The notes beneath the pieces are model-generated. The model ran no database searches, had not been told where the DNA came from, and worked only from the letters and a program-made list of their open reading frames with translations. The position numbers were made by a program, and so were the translations under genes. Below, one piece after another: positions 1 through 10,145 of a stretch of 64,000 nucleotides of DNA. Source of the DNA: Haberlea rhodopensis. Its lineage: Eukaryota; Streptophyta; Magnoliopsida; Lamiales; Gesneriaceae. Numbering within the stretch: the stretch's first letter is position 1; every line of letters starts with the position of its first letter. The DNA lies in the NCBI GenBank assembly GCA_907163345.1, contig CAJQUN010000023.1, forward strand, positions 8,538,579 through 8,602,578. Direction: 5' to 3'.

Positions 1-1197
1 AATCCAAATATAGATTTGGAATTGTTCTGCTTATGTAAAGCAGTCAGTGGGAGATGAGTTGGATAGTTGATCCATCTTATGCTATTTTGGAAATTTATAT
101 TATTGGAGACAAAAAGTTTGTTTTTTTAGTACAATATTTCTAGAGAAAATGTTTATATTAGAAAGAAATGACAAGATAATATAACTTGAAAGGGTTCAAG
201 AACCACAAACCAGTGGAAATGTGAAAACGATGAAACTAATTGAGTCAATCATAGCCTTTGAACTACACACACCAAGGAGATCTGAAAATGTTTCAAGAAC
301 TCCTGCTATATTGAATTTATTCCTAGAAAGTAGTCAAAATGATATTGACCATGGATGGGATCCTAGGATTTTCAAGGAGTCGATGTTGGACATCGATTCG
401 GGACATTGGCAAGATGCCATAAGATTCGAAATGGACTCCATGTACTCTAATAGGTATGAACCTTAACAGATCCTCTTGAGGGAATTGTTCTCATTGGCTG
501 CAAATGGATCTATAAGCGAAAGCTTGGAGTGGATGGGAATGTAGCGACCTTCAAAGCTAGACTGGTGGGAAAATGTTTTTCTCATAGGCAAAGAATTATC
601 TTTGAGAAACTTTTCATATGTTTTGATTCGAAAGTCTATTAGGTTTTTATTAGCTACATCTGCATATTATGAATATGAGATATGACAAATGGATGTGAAG
701 ACAACATTTCTCAATGGTGACATTGAGGTAGAAATGTAGCAGCCAGAGGTGTTCACAACTACTGGGAGTGAGAAAAATGTTTGCAAACTCCAGATGTCCA
801 TTTATAGGCCTAAGAAGGCTTTCCAGTTAGAACTTCGATTTTGATAACATTATCAAAGTGTTTGGTTTTGTTAAAAATCTGGAAGTATCATGCGTGTACA
901 AAGGGTAAGTAGGAGCGCGATTATATTTGCAGTGCTTTAAGTCGATGATATCCTACTAATTGTGAATGATATTGGATTAATCGATTAAAGCATTGTTATC
1001 TATTAATTTCTCCATGAAAGATTGAGAGAAGTATCTTATATGCTCAACATAAAGATCTATATGGATGGATCTATCAAGATGCTTGATCTCTCTCAATCTA
1101 CATACATAAACATTGTGCGATGTTATATTTGTAGTGCTTTAAATCGATGACATCCTACTCATTGTGAATGATATTAGATTGATCGATTAAAACATAA

Positions 1198-1211
1198 TTA
1201 TCTACTAATTT
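1198..1211 (+). repeat. Target-site duplication, left copy
   Basis: TTATCTACTAATTT is repeated exactly at 2446-2459 and flanks the 1.23-kb insert. A 14-bp duplication fits target-primed reverse transcription of a non-LTR element. It does not fit LTR integration, which gives 5 bp. Confidence 0.8.
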
Positions 1212-2445
1212 TTTTTAACATTAAAATATATTAACTAAAGGAGAGCCAATATGGCAATTACAAAACACTGCAGAAATACAAACAAACATAACATCCACAG
1301 AAAACTAAAAGAGAAACACAGTACTCCAACAAAACACAAGTGCCGACACCTATAGAAAGCGGGGCTACCCGGTGGAAATAGAAAGTTAATCACAGCGATA
1401 GCACAATACTGGGACCAGAAAGGGGTCGGTCCCCTCAAACGATGGAGCCCAGAGTATGAAAAAGTATGGTAGTTGCCTTCCAGAATAAATGAAGGTACAA
1501 AGTGGAATAACCAATGAGCATAAACGGATAAAGACCAAAAGCGCGCAAGCCCTCGCATCCAAAACCCATACTAACATCCATACCACTGGATGACGCACGA
1601 AACCGGCAGACAGCCTAGTCAAAACCAGACAAAGCTGCCACAATGAGACAAACAAAGAGAAACGTCACCGTAAAAACAAAAGAGGAGCACAAATGAAGCT
1701 AGTTGTAGCGAAGAGATGACAACTATTAACATAACCAAGACAACCTAGAGAGCCAAACACTAGACAATGATAAACTATACAAATAGAAACTAGTAGCAAA
1801 ACGAGGAAAGTCGCACGACGTGGAAGTCGCACGCAAAAAAATGTCGGGTTACCCCCAACTCCCCGGCATGCTAACCAATAAACCTCATACTTTACGGCAG
1901 GATTGCAATGCAACCACCGCCAACACAGGAAAATAAACCAAAATCTGGTGAGAATATCGAACCAGAAAACCCAGGCCACCACCATAACCAACAAGTAACG
2001 CTGCACCAGCACAAGTGCCACCACTAAAAGCACCACGGCCACCAACAAAACCACCTTCACCACCACCACTGGAAACACCACAAAAGACAATAGCTCCACC
2101 TACATCACCGATGAGGGCACCACCTACCCCACTACAAAGTTGTGCACCTCCACCCAGTACACCACGAACACCTAATCCACCGTCGAGACCACGGCCAAAC
2201 CCAACCCCACAAATAACACACCCTCCTCCGGCAAGCCCCCTACCGAGGGAGAACTCACCACCAGAACCGCCACTACGTTTCCCACCGAGGCTGCCCCCAA
2301 GCCCAGAACCAAAACCAGCAAAAGAAACGTCACAAGAACACACAAACCCAAACCCATAGCCATTGAAGGCCGCTTCACGAGGAAGCACAAGAGGTAAGAG
2401 AAAAGCAAAAAATAGAGAGAAGAAAGAGAAGAAACCCATCCTTGG
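1212..2445 (-). mobile_element. Non-LTR retroposon (LINE-derived or non-autonomous)
   Basis: The insert begins on the plus strand with a T run that is the poly(A) tail of a minus-strand element. Before the tail the minus strand reads ...GGCTCTCCTTTAGTTAATATATTTTAATGTT, then A's. The 14-bp target duplication confirms a single insertion. The 5' part (about 1960-2430) is GC-rich and on the minus strand encodes a glycine-rich open frame of 184 aa. I see no RT or endonuclease motif. It may be a 5'-truncated LINE with part of ORF1, or a retroposed transcript. The proline-rich plus-strand frame over the same bases is probably a shadow. Confidence 0.65.
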
Positions 2446-2459
2446 TTATCTACTAATTT
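2446..2459 (+). repeat. Target-site duplication, right copy
   Basis: Exact copy of 1198-1211, where unit B of the RT duplication resumes. Confidence 0.8.
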
Positions 2460-3372
2460 CTCCATGAAATATTGAGAGAAGTATCTTATATGCTCAACAT
2501 AAAGATCTATAAGGATGGATCTATCAAGATGCTTGAGCTCTCTCAATCTACGTACATAAACATTGTGCTAAAGGGTTTAGCATGGAATAGTCGAAAACGG
2601 AGTTACCTCCCAAAATGTCATAGTTTTCATCTCTCAAGGTCAATGGGTCCTAAATTGATGAGGAGAGAGAAAAGACGACATGGGTACCTTATGCTTCGAC
2701 TGTTGGTAGCATAATGTATGATATGGTTTGTACTCGACCTGATGTGAAGTATGTTCTTAGTATATGAGAAGACATCAGACATATCCCCGTGAAGGTCACT
2801 GGAAAACTGTGAAAATAATCTTCAAGTACTTATGAAGAACTTATGATATGTTCATGGTTTTGGATTTGTAAATGAATAAATAAAAGTTGAAAGCTAAACT
2901 GATGCTAGTTTTCGGTCGGATGTAGATGATTCCAAATCGATGTTTGGATTTTTATTTAAGCTTAATGATTGTGTTGTCTCTTGGAAATGTTCCAAACAAG
3001 ACACCACATCGGAATTCCACCACTGAAGCTAAATATATTGCAGCATACGATGCAGCAAAGATGCAGTTTGGATATGAAATTTCATCCAAGAGTTGGACGT
3101 AACTTCTAGTGAGGGTGACACAGTCCCTGTGTACTGTGACAACAGTTGAGCTATTACGAATAGCCATTTTCTCATCAGAATCCAAACATATATTGAGAAA
3201 ATATCATCTAATGAGAAAGATGGTAGATGCGACATCAAAATCGAGAGAGTTGCTTCACAAGAAAAATGTAGCAGATCCACTGACAAAGCCTTTACGACAG
3301 AGTCTGTCAGACATCTTGGGAAGATGGTCTTGAGACACATGAGTAGTTGGCTTTGAGGGAAGTGAAAGATAT

Positions 3373-5063
3373 TGTTGTCATATGTGATTTAAGTAAATCA
3401 ATAGTTTATTGATTTTACTTATAATCTTATTATAACAAATCTTTGTTTGAATATTAATATATATGGCACTTCTTCATCTGTTTACCCATGCATCTTGATG
3501 CATTGATGAAGTCCTTGAGATTGATATAGTCTATAGAATGTGGTTACACATATAATGGTGACCATGAAATACATTCTTGACTGTGATTTCTAAATGTTCC
3601 TGGTCGATGAGCCTTCGAGAATGGGATATCAATATATGCTCTTTAGAGACTTGTATTCATGTTATGTCTAGTGTAGTGCGCATCATTTCATCGGCGTTGG
3701 CTTGGAGAAGTCAGCACACATGAATATGTGCTCATTAGGAATGAGTTCACTGAACGACCCGACACGAAATTCTATAAGTGGCTACCATTTGTCGAGTATA
3801 GAAATCCTAGTCATAGTTGTGCACCATTACTCCTCATGACCCGAGGTGTCATTGAGGTCTTGACAGATAGTTGTATACTTTGATTTAATGGCTGATCACA
3901 TGCGGGGTCATAAAGTTGTTATTTTTGGTATTCAGTGATGCTGTCAGAGGCCTATGATTGTCGTTGGGGATTCACCACTGATCTTGATGAACCATGATGT
4001 CCTATGTGTTTTTCTGAATATGATTCAAGGAATCTCTGGCCAGAGTGGTAGTGCTTGTGAAAAATGTGTTTTTCATTAATATAACGTGAAACAAATTCAT
4101 AGTTATTGAAATCATAAGGGGTCTCGATCGACCAATGCCATTGATTCAATCGGGACATATTGAGTGAAAGGAATGTACTACACGCTAACTATGGCTGACA
4201 GGTTCTCGTACGTTGCTAGTCATTTGTACCTAGGTCTTCGTGAAGCGCAGATGCTATGCGCTACTCACGATCGGTAGGTTGTTGCTGGATTATATTTTAG
4301 CCATTGTCTATTAAATGAGTTAATTGACAATGTGGCATTCCGGGTAAGTTCAAAGAAGTTGTTTGACTTCTAAAATCACAAAGGTTGTGATCCTACTGAT
4401 ATGATACACTTGAGCCTCGCTGGGTAACAAGCAACCGGTCGCCGATTTGCCTATGAGAATTGAGGCTTAAACGTTAAGTGCTCAAGATGATGTGATTAAA
4501 ATTCATGGGATAAGTTTAATTTTTGAAAGCTCCTCAATTTATTGGAGTTTCTATATTTTAAAATGTTCCATCTACAGAATTCTAAAATTAAAAAGTATAT
4601 CTCATAATAACGTATGTCGGTTGTACATCAATTTGTTCAATTGGATTTACTTACTTGGATTATGAGGTTAGTGTTTTGTGTTGGCTTTTGGGCAAGTTGG
4701 GGATTGTTAGTATATATGACATACAAGCCAAATGTTGGTATGTTGAGCCTTATGCACCCAAAGTCCATTAGTGACTTATTACACCTATAACTATAAAAAC
4801 CACAATCACGTTTTTCTCATTGAAGAAATACCGACATCGAACTAGCACTGGTGTTGGGATCATGGATTTGGTCAGGTTGTTTGGACTCGAGTGATCACAG
4901 CTTTAAGATCTACGTCGGTGAACGGTATTCTCTTTTCGTGCATTTATTTTGATATTTGCATGTTGATATATGAATCAGGTGCGATCGTCCGTCCCCGGGT
5001 CTAGATCTATTTACTGTTTATATTCCGCTGCGTCTGGATCCGACGTCGGGGGACGGATACCCA
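3373..5063 (+). repeat. Copia-A 3' LTR
   Basis: The LTR starts TGTTGTCATATG right after the purine tract and is taken to end ...GGATACCCA at 5063, about 1.69 kb. Near its end it has the TTCCGCTGCG block that also occurs shortly before the end of the Copia-D LTR. The right end is supported by the LINE reading frame resuming at about 5064-5070. No second copy is in the window to confirm the ends. Confidence 0.65.
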
Positions 5064-6575
5064 ATAATTACGGCATACTCTCCAGGCAAATAATTTGATT
5101 TTGTCAGGAACCATTGCTAGCCATATAAATTTCCAATTCTGTTGTTCTAACCAAAGTTGAAGCAGATAGAGTGGATGCAATGTTTGTCTTCATCAACTCC
5201 CTCGATAAATGGTAAGCACTATCGACTGTGAACATCCCATTTTTTGTATAGTGCTATGCCATTTGATCTTCAGAATCAGTTCGTCCCAATGGTATAGAAA
5301 GTATAATTCTTGCTTCATCCCAAAAGAATATGTGATTAACAAGCTCTTTATTCCACTCTTGTGTATTCAAACTAATGAGCTCATGTACCATCACGTTATG
5401 CAGAAGAACTTTGCATGGTGAGAAAGGTTTGAAAGAGTAAGGGGGAGGAATCCATTTATCTTCCCAAATTCAAGCAGCGGAACCATTTCCAATCCGCCAT
5501 CTCGTACCTGCTTCCAATATATGTTTTAATTTCATCAAGCACTTCCAAGTAAGGGCGCTGATGGTAACACGATGTAGCTTCCAGAAAGTCATTATGTGGA
5601 AAATACTTTGCTTTGAGTAATTTGCTTAGAAGGCTTTCTCGATTAGTCATAATCCTCCATGCCTGTTTTGCAAGCATGACCAAGTTAAATGCTTTCAAAT
5701 CACGAAATCCGAGTCCTCCATATGCTTTGCTATCACAGATAATCCCAGGTAACCCAATGCATTTTTTGTATCCCTTCATCGCCCAACCAGAATGATGTGT
5801 TCATGTCAATTTTACATCTAATATAATCAGGTAATAGGAAACACCCCATCGTATAGCTCTGAATTGCTTGGAGAATTGATTTAATGAACACTTCTTTTCC
5901 TACTTTGGATAGTGTGCCTTTACTGCTTGTCTATTTTTTTTATCATGAATTCCGCCAAAAGCTCCTGCCTTTTATATTCCAACCACCGATGGCAAGCCTA
6001 AATATTTGTCGTGTTTATCAACTTCACATATACCCAATAGGCCACTAATACGATCTATATCTTCCTTGAGCACGTTTTTGCTGAAACAACTGTTGATTTC
6101 GGAAGATTCATCTTCTACCCAAAGCATTTCCATACATTTGCAATAGAGTTGTAACGTTTTTGGCGGCCTCTTCATCCGCTTTGCAAAAATCATGGTATCA
6201 TCTGCAAAGAGTAGATGTGATACAGATGGAGCTCCTCTACAAATGTCAATACCTTTGATGTCACCCCTTTGTTCCGCCCGAGTAATTAAAGAACTAAGTG
6301 CTTCTGCAATAAACAAGAACAAAAATGGCGACAAGGGGTCACCGCGGATGCCTCTACTTGGGTGAATAATTCCAAACTGATTTTCATTCAATATCAAAGA
6401 GTAGGTAACAATACGCACACCCACCATAACTAAGTCTACAATTTTTTTTATCAAAGGCAAACGTAACAAAAAACGCTCTAAAAACACCCGTTCGACTATC
6501 ATATGCCTTACTCATATATAATTAAATAGCCAAATGCCTTGTTTTACCATTTTCGTACCGATGACAAGAGCCCAT
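5064..6575 (-). pseudogene. LINE (L1-type) ORF2 fragment: reverse transcriptase and zf-RVT region
   Basis: Minus-strand frames encode a plant L1-like ORF2. From the right: a KTRHLAI and MSKAYD segment (RT motif A, near 6500-6560), GIRGDPLSPFLFLFIAEALS at about 6350, HLLFADDTMIFAK at about 6200 (FADD active site), then KGTLSKVGKEVFIKSILQAIQ and AYGGLGFRDLKAFN near 5700. The C-terminal block is WKFIWLAMVPDKIKLFAWR at about 5080-5130. Several frameshifts separate these. The endonuclease and 5' end are absent to the right, and the frame is cut at about 5064 by the Copia-A LTR. It is non-functional; the family call is very secure. Confidence 0.9.
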
Positions 6576-6660
6576 TGTACAATCATACTTGCGTGAGCCT
6601 GGACACGGGACGTGACATATAGTATAGGCAAACCTCATATTTGTTAGCTACACAGGTATT

Positions 6661-6663
<3 letters not shown>

Positions 6664-6715
<52 letters not shown>
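6664..6715. repeat. (AT)26 microsatellite
   Basis: Uninterrupted alternating AT over 52 bp. Length is likely variable between individuals, and long AT runs are error-prone in sequencing. Confidence 0.98.
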
Positions 6716-6718
<3 letters not shown>

Positions 6719-7010
6719 CGTGAGCCTTGAGAGATTTCACCAACAATTTTTTGTAAATTACTATAGTCTAACCATAGAAGTTTATGACCCTCCAAGATAA
6801 CAAAGAGTAGATAATGAAAACACAAGATAAAAGTAAAATAAATTTATGAATAAATTTAAAAAATTAAAAAAATTCATTCAAGTTGAAAAATAGAAAGTTA
6901 TTTTAAATATATTTGTTTTATATAGAATGAAATATATTCTAAGTACATGGTATACCAATCATAATTATATTTGAGCGATTATTGTGCACATGTACTTGAG
7001 AGACAGTCAA

Positions 7011-7110
7011 TGCCGTGTGAAGGAATTGAAATTGCATATTTTTGTACATTTTCAACCAATATGTACGGATTTTTGGACATGATTTGATCTGATTTGTTTT
7101 ATGGTGGGGA
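7011..7110 (+). repeat. Short direct repeat, copy 1
   Basis: Starts TGCCGTGTGAAG and contains TGTACATTTTCAACCAAT, TTTTTGGACAT and TTTTATGG.GGG. The same order recurs at 7766-7851 with substitutions and a small gap. Confidence 0.8.
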
Positions 7111-7349
7111 TTCTATCCCATTTCTTTAAAGTGATCATTCGATCGGTTTGACTAATCGGGTTGGAATAGTTATGACTTTCAGGGTGGCTCAAGCATTGAC
7201 TAAATTAATTAATACCAATTTAATTCAAATTATTAAACTTCTCTGACCTCTTCCCATGATTAACCCGTATGGGCAAGTAAGAGGATACTTTCGATAAGAG
7301 AGGAATCTATTTTATGTTTGTGGCAAGATATGTGAAATTCACAATTTCT

Positions 7350-7594
7350 TTAAGATTGTGTTTAGATGGATGTATTTCATTTGAATATAAAGATTTGATC
7401 TGTGAATGGATTTGGAATTTGGATTTGAAATAACACTATCTTATGTGCGTTTTAAATCCATCATAATTACTATTACATTTAATTAAAATTGATTTGAAAT
7501 ACAGCCAATATAAATTAATCCAAATAATTAAATGGATTTACAATCAAAGATTTGAATCCATCGCTTCAAATTGCTCGATCCAAACATAAAATGC
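7350..7594. mobile_element. MITE-like inverted-repeat sequence
   Basis: The left end (TTGTGTTTAGATGGATG... then ATTTGAATATAAAGATTTGAT) and the reverse complement of the right end (TTATGTTTGGATCGAGC... then GGATTCAAATCTTTGAT) are imperfect inverted copies. They enclose a short AT-rich core full of TTTGAAAT/ATTTCAAA pairs. This composition is typical of small non-autonomous DNA transposons in plants. I could not settle exact ends or target duplication, so no superfamily is assigned. Confidence 0.45.
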
Positions 7595-7765
7595 ATTGGG
7601 TTTGAGACCAAATGTGCATTTATTGGCCAGGATTCAAAACCAGAATTTGTTTGGTATTCTGTACACTCATGTACTTTGAGTTACGGAAAAGTTGAGATGA
7701 AATTGGTGGAATAAGTCTTCCAAAAAAAAGAAAAAAAAAAGAAATGGTTGAATAAGCTTCGGAGA

Positions 7766-7851
7766 TGCCGTGTGAAGAAACGATGTACATTTTCAACCAA
7801 TCAGTACCGAGTTTTTGGACATTATTTGATTTTATTTATTTTATGGGGGGA
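7766..7851 (+). repeat. Short direct repeat, copy 2
   Basis: Second copy of the 7011-7110 repeat, about 755 bp downstream and in the same orientation. Confidence 0.8.
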
Positions 7852-8438
7852 ATTTTTTTGTTTTCTTTTAAGTCTTCACGGGTTAATGGAATACTTTGAC
7901 TTTTTGATGGGTTCTTAACGTTTTCAATCATATAGACTATAAATTTATAAATAAATATATACTCGAATGATACACGTGTACTAAACTCAATGTATTTACC
8001 GTTTCATCTAAAAAAATGACACACGTGTAACTAAACTCAAGTTATACTGGTGTGTATAACTAGTAATAATTTTCTTTTTTAGAATCAAACACTGGTCATT
8101 TTATAAATATATATTTGTGATAATAATGCAATTAAAATGTTTTAAAAATTATATAACAACACATGTGTCATTTTTCGATCATTCTCTCAACATTATCAAT
8201 TATTGTTCCTAGCAACTCCCCTTATGATAATTGCATTCCTTGCAGCTCATGAAAATCGAACCCGTGATCTTGGCACTCATACCAAATATAAGATCGAACA
8301 TTTGTCTATTTATTAAAAACTATAACTGGTAATATTTGTGCAACTCGAATCTCTTTAAACCTTGTAATAAAAAGCACCACTTTTTATTGTTCTCCCAACA
8401 TATATACTTATTGCTCCAAAGATTTTTAAAAACTCAAT

Positions 8439-9737
8439 TGTATGGAAAATATTTCTAAGTTTTGGTAATAACAAACGTCTACAACATCTACTGCATCGAT
8501 TGATTCTACTATCGTCTACCGGGTACAAAGAGTAGAAGATGTCGTCTACCGAGTACAAAGAATAGAAGATATCATCTATCGGGAACAAAGAGTAGAAGTC
8601 ATCATCTACCGGATGCAGAGAATAGAGGTCTACTGGAACAGAGTATCTAAGTCCACTGTATAAATCTCTAGGAGATACCAGCAGGCAGTCGAATACATTA
8701 GTTGACTTTAGTCCAACAGACTAAATAACTAATGAGTAACAAGCAGACGATGGAAAATGCATATAGTCCAGCAAACTAAAATCATCAAGGAGAAGTCAAC
8801 AGACGTATATGGCAACAAGACAAAACTCGAACAGGTTCACTCTGACAAAAGTACAACAGAGCGTAGCACTACCATATCAGCCCCACCATTCTCATCAGAT
8901 TGAACTAGCCGTTGTTTATCAAAATTGGAAAGAAGACAAGAAATTTGGAAGAAAATCAGGAAGCTGCTTTAAACAGTTCTTTCCATTTGAAGAATAGTTG
9001 CCGTTAGACTTTCAAGTTTATAAATACGTCGAAGAATAGATGAAGAAAGCTATCAACACTCCAACTCGTTAATCAACTACATTAAAAAACAAGCAAAACA
9101 ATTATTCAAGAACGCATATTGAGATATTGTGAAAGTTTTGCAAGAGCAGTATCGAAGCCATATTGAGATCAAGAAGATCTAAACATTCAAGTCTACTACT
9201 CAAGAACACTCTACGGAAAAATAGATTTTTATATTTTGCAAGAGTGTTGTAAAGAAAAATCATCTTGTAATCTGTGTGATTATTGTATTGCTAGGAGTTT
9301 AGACAAATCTGTGTGGGTGCCTACGAAGTTTGTATACTGAAAAGTGTCCAATGGGAGCAAGAATTTCTAGGAAGATTTGGAAATACACATATATGGTGTT
9401 TGTGGCCCGTGTCAAACATATAAACCAAAGTCTTCTAGTGTAACCTTCCTGCAAGGTAGAAAGGGAGACGTAGAAGTGTGTGTGCTTCGAACTTCCAGAA
9501 ACAACTCCTGTGTTATTTACTTTATGCACCTTACTGTCCCATCTCTTAGTGTGTACCGATCAGTTCTAAATTCACAAGTCTAGTAGACACCTTCCGCACT
9601 ATTTTTAGTTGTTTACTGACTTGCAGTCAATTGAGACCTTACTGCAGTACTTAACAGTCTGCTGTATTTTGAAGAATCGAGAATTTGAGTCTAGTGTTTA
9701 TTCAACCCCTCATTTAAACACTACTCCGATCCTAACA
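8439..9737 (+). repeat. Copia-B 5' LTR
   Basis: The LTR ends ...CCGATCCTAACA at 9737, two bases before a perfect tRNA-iMet PBS, so the right end is firm. The left end is placed at TGTATGGAAAATA by resemblance to the Copia-C LTR start (TTTTGGTAATAACAAA versus TTTTAAAGATGACAAAA) and is approximate. The AGTCTTCTAGT...CTTCCT...GGGAGACGTAGAAG block at 9430-9478 is shared with Copia-C at 38306-38360, so the two are related families. A degenerate tandem lies at 8512-8640. Confidence 0.7.
8512..8640 (+). repeat. Degenerate ~33-bp tandem repeat in Copia-B LTR
   Basis: Four imperfect units of the form TCTACCGGGTACAAAGAGTAGAAGA... follow each other in the upstream part of the LTR, the usual place for LTR enhancer repeats. 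No function can be read from sequence. Confidence 0.7.
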
Positions 9738-9739
9738 AG

Positions 9740-9751
9740 TGGTATCAGAGC
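9740..9751 (+). promoter_or_regulatory. Primer-binding site (tRNA-iMet type), Copia-B
   Basis: TGGTATCAGAGC is complementary to the 3' end of plant initiator tRNA-Met. It lies two bases after the LTR terminus and would prime minus-strand DNA synthesis. Confidence 0.9.
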
Positions 9752-9809
9752 TAAGCTTCTCACTTGTGAGAATACCAAGAACTGATAGCCTCATTCAGCA
9801 AGGCTCCTA

Positions 9810-10120
9810 TGTTTAAAAAGGATAAATATGATGACTGGAGAATTTAGATGCAAGCACATCTAAGTGCTCAGGATGACGATATGTGGTACGTCATCACTGA
9901 CGGACCAATGGCGATCATGCAAGTCAATACAACAGTGGCTATCTCGAGTGGTGAACCTCAGATGGTTGAAAAGGAGAGAGCATCCTGGACAAATGATGAA
10001 AAGAAAATGTCAAAATTGTATAACGTGGCGAAGGACATCTTACTCAAAACTCTGGACAAACTCGTGCAGTGATGTAGTTTCTAGATTATGTTCATCAACA
10101 AATGTAAAAGAAATGAATGA
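9810..10120 (+). pseudogene. Copia-B gag, 5' fragment
   Basis: The frame reads MFKKDKYDDWRI-stop-MQAHLSAQDDDMWYVITDGPM..., the N-terminal copia Gag (UBN2/DUF4219-like) pattern, where the family usually has WKIRMQAHL. The stop at the arginine position is a nonsense change. About 100 residues are readable to LLKTLDK near 10060. A shifted frame (VSRLCSSTNVKEM) continues to about 10120. The element is then replaced by minus-strand gypsy sequence, so zinc knuckle, protease and pol are missing. Confidence 0.8.
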
Positions 10121-10145
10121 ATGCGATGCTCATGTATCAAACAAA

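Larger units (their letters stand above)
917..2567 (+). repeat. Tandem duplication of ~200 bp inside the copia RT
   Basis: Unit A (917-1116) and unit B (1117-1211 continuing at 2460-2567) are imperfect direct copies. Both start with GCGAT.TTATATTTG and end with the ACATAAACATTGTGC segment. Each carries the VDD catalytic box, so the fossil has two RT active-site regions. Unit B is split by the retroposon at 1212-2445. The copies differ at many positions, so the duplication is old. Confidence 0.8.
90..3330 (+). pseudogene. Copia-A pol remnant (reverse transcriptase and RNase H)
   Basis: Copia RT would copy element RNA into DNA and RNase H would remove the RNA strand; neither can be made here. 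The RT start is readable at 375-460 (GHWQDAIRFEMDSMY), followed by the WKWIYK-like and MDVKT-like segments near 500-700. The catalytic box near 935-950 reads L-stop-VDD, the tyrosine codon of YVDD having become TAA. RNase H pieces follow at about 2660-3330, including a TTEAKYIAA-like segment near 3020 and ADPLTKPL near 3275. A 200-bp duplication and a 1.2-kb insertion interrupt the RT. The family call is firm; exact ends are approximate. Confidence 0.85.
1..5063 (+). mobile_element. Copia-A: 3' part of a decayed Ty1/copia retrotransposon
   Basis: The left end lies outside the window. What remains, in order, is a linker, reverse transcriptase, RNase H, a purine-rich tract (GAGGGAAGTGAAAGAT) and a 3' LTR. 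The order RT, RNase H, LTR with no integrase after RT is the copia arrangement. Many stops and frameshifts make it inactive. The right end abuts a LINE reading frame at about 5064, so Copia-A probably inserted into that LINE. The other half of the LINE and the target duplication would be left of the window. Internal boundaries are solid to within tens of bases. Confidence 0.85.
6716..8438. other. AT-rich non-coding stretch
   Basis: No frame looks coding and no retrotransposon protein is detectable. It holds the MITE-like sequence at 7350-7594 and the repeat pair at 7011-7110 and 7766-7851. A degenerate tandem lies at about 7970-8050, built on ACACGTGTA(A)CTAAACTCAA. This is the only part of the window that might be older single-copy intergenic DNA. 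Confidence 0.6.

Noticed and set aside
2015..2359. Proline-rich 114-aa frame on the plus strand, extensin-like
   Set aside because: It lies antisense to the glycine-rich frame in a minus-strand retroposon. GGT/GGC-rich sequence reads as Pro/Thr on the opposite strand, so it is probably a compositional shadow.
9740..9751. tRNA gene fragments
   Set aside because: TGGTATCAGAGC and TGGCGCCGTTGCCGGGGA matches are primer-binding sites next to LTR ends. No cloverleaf can be drawn around them.
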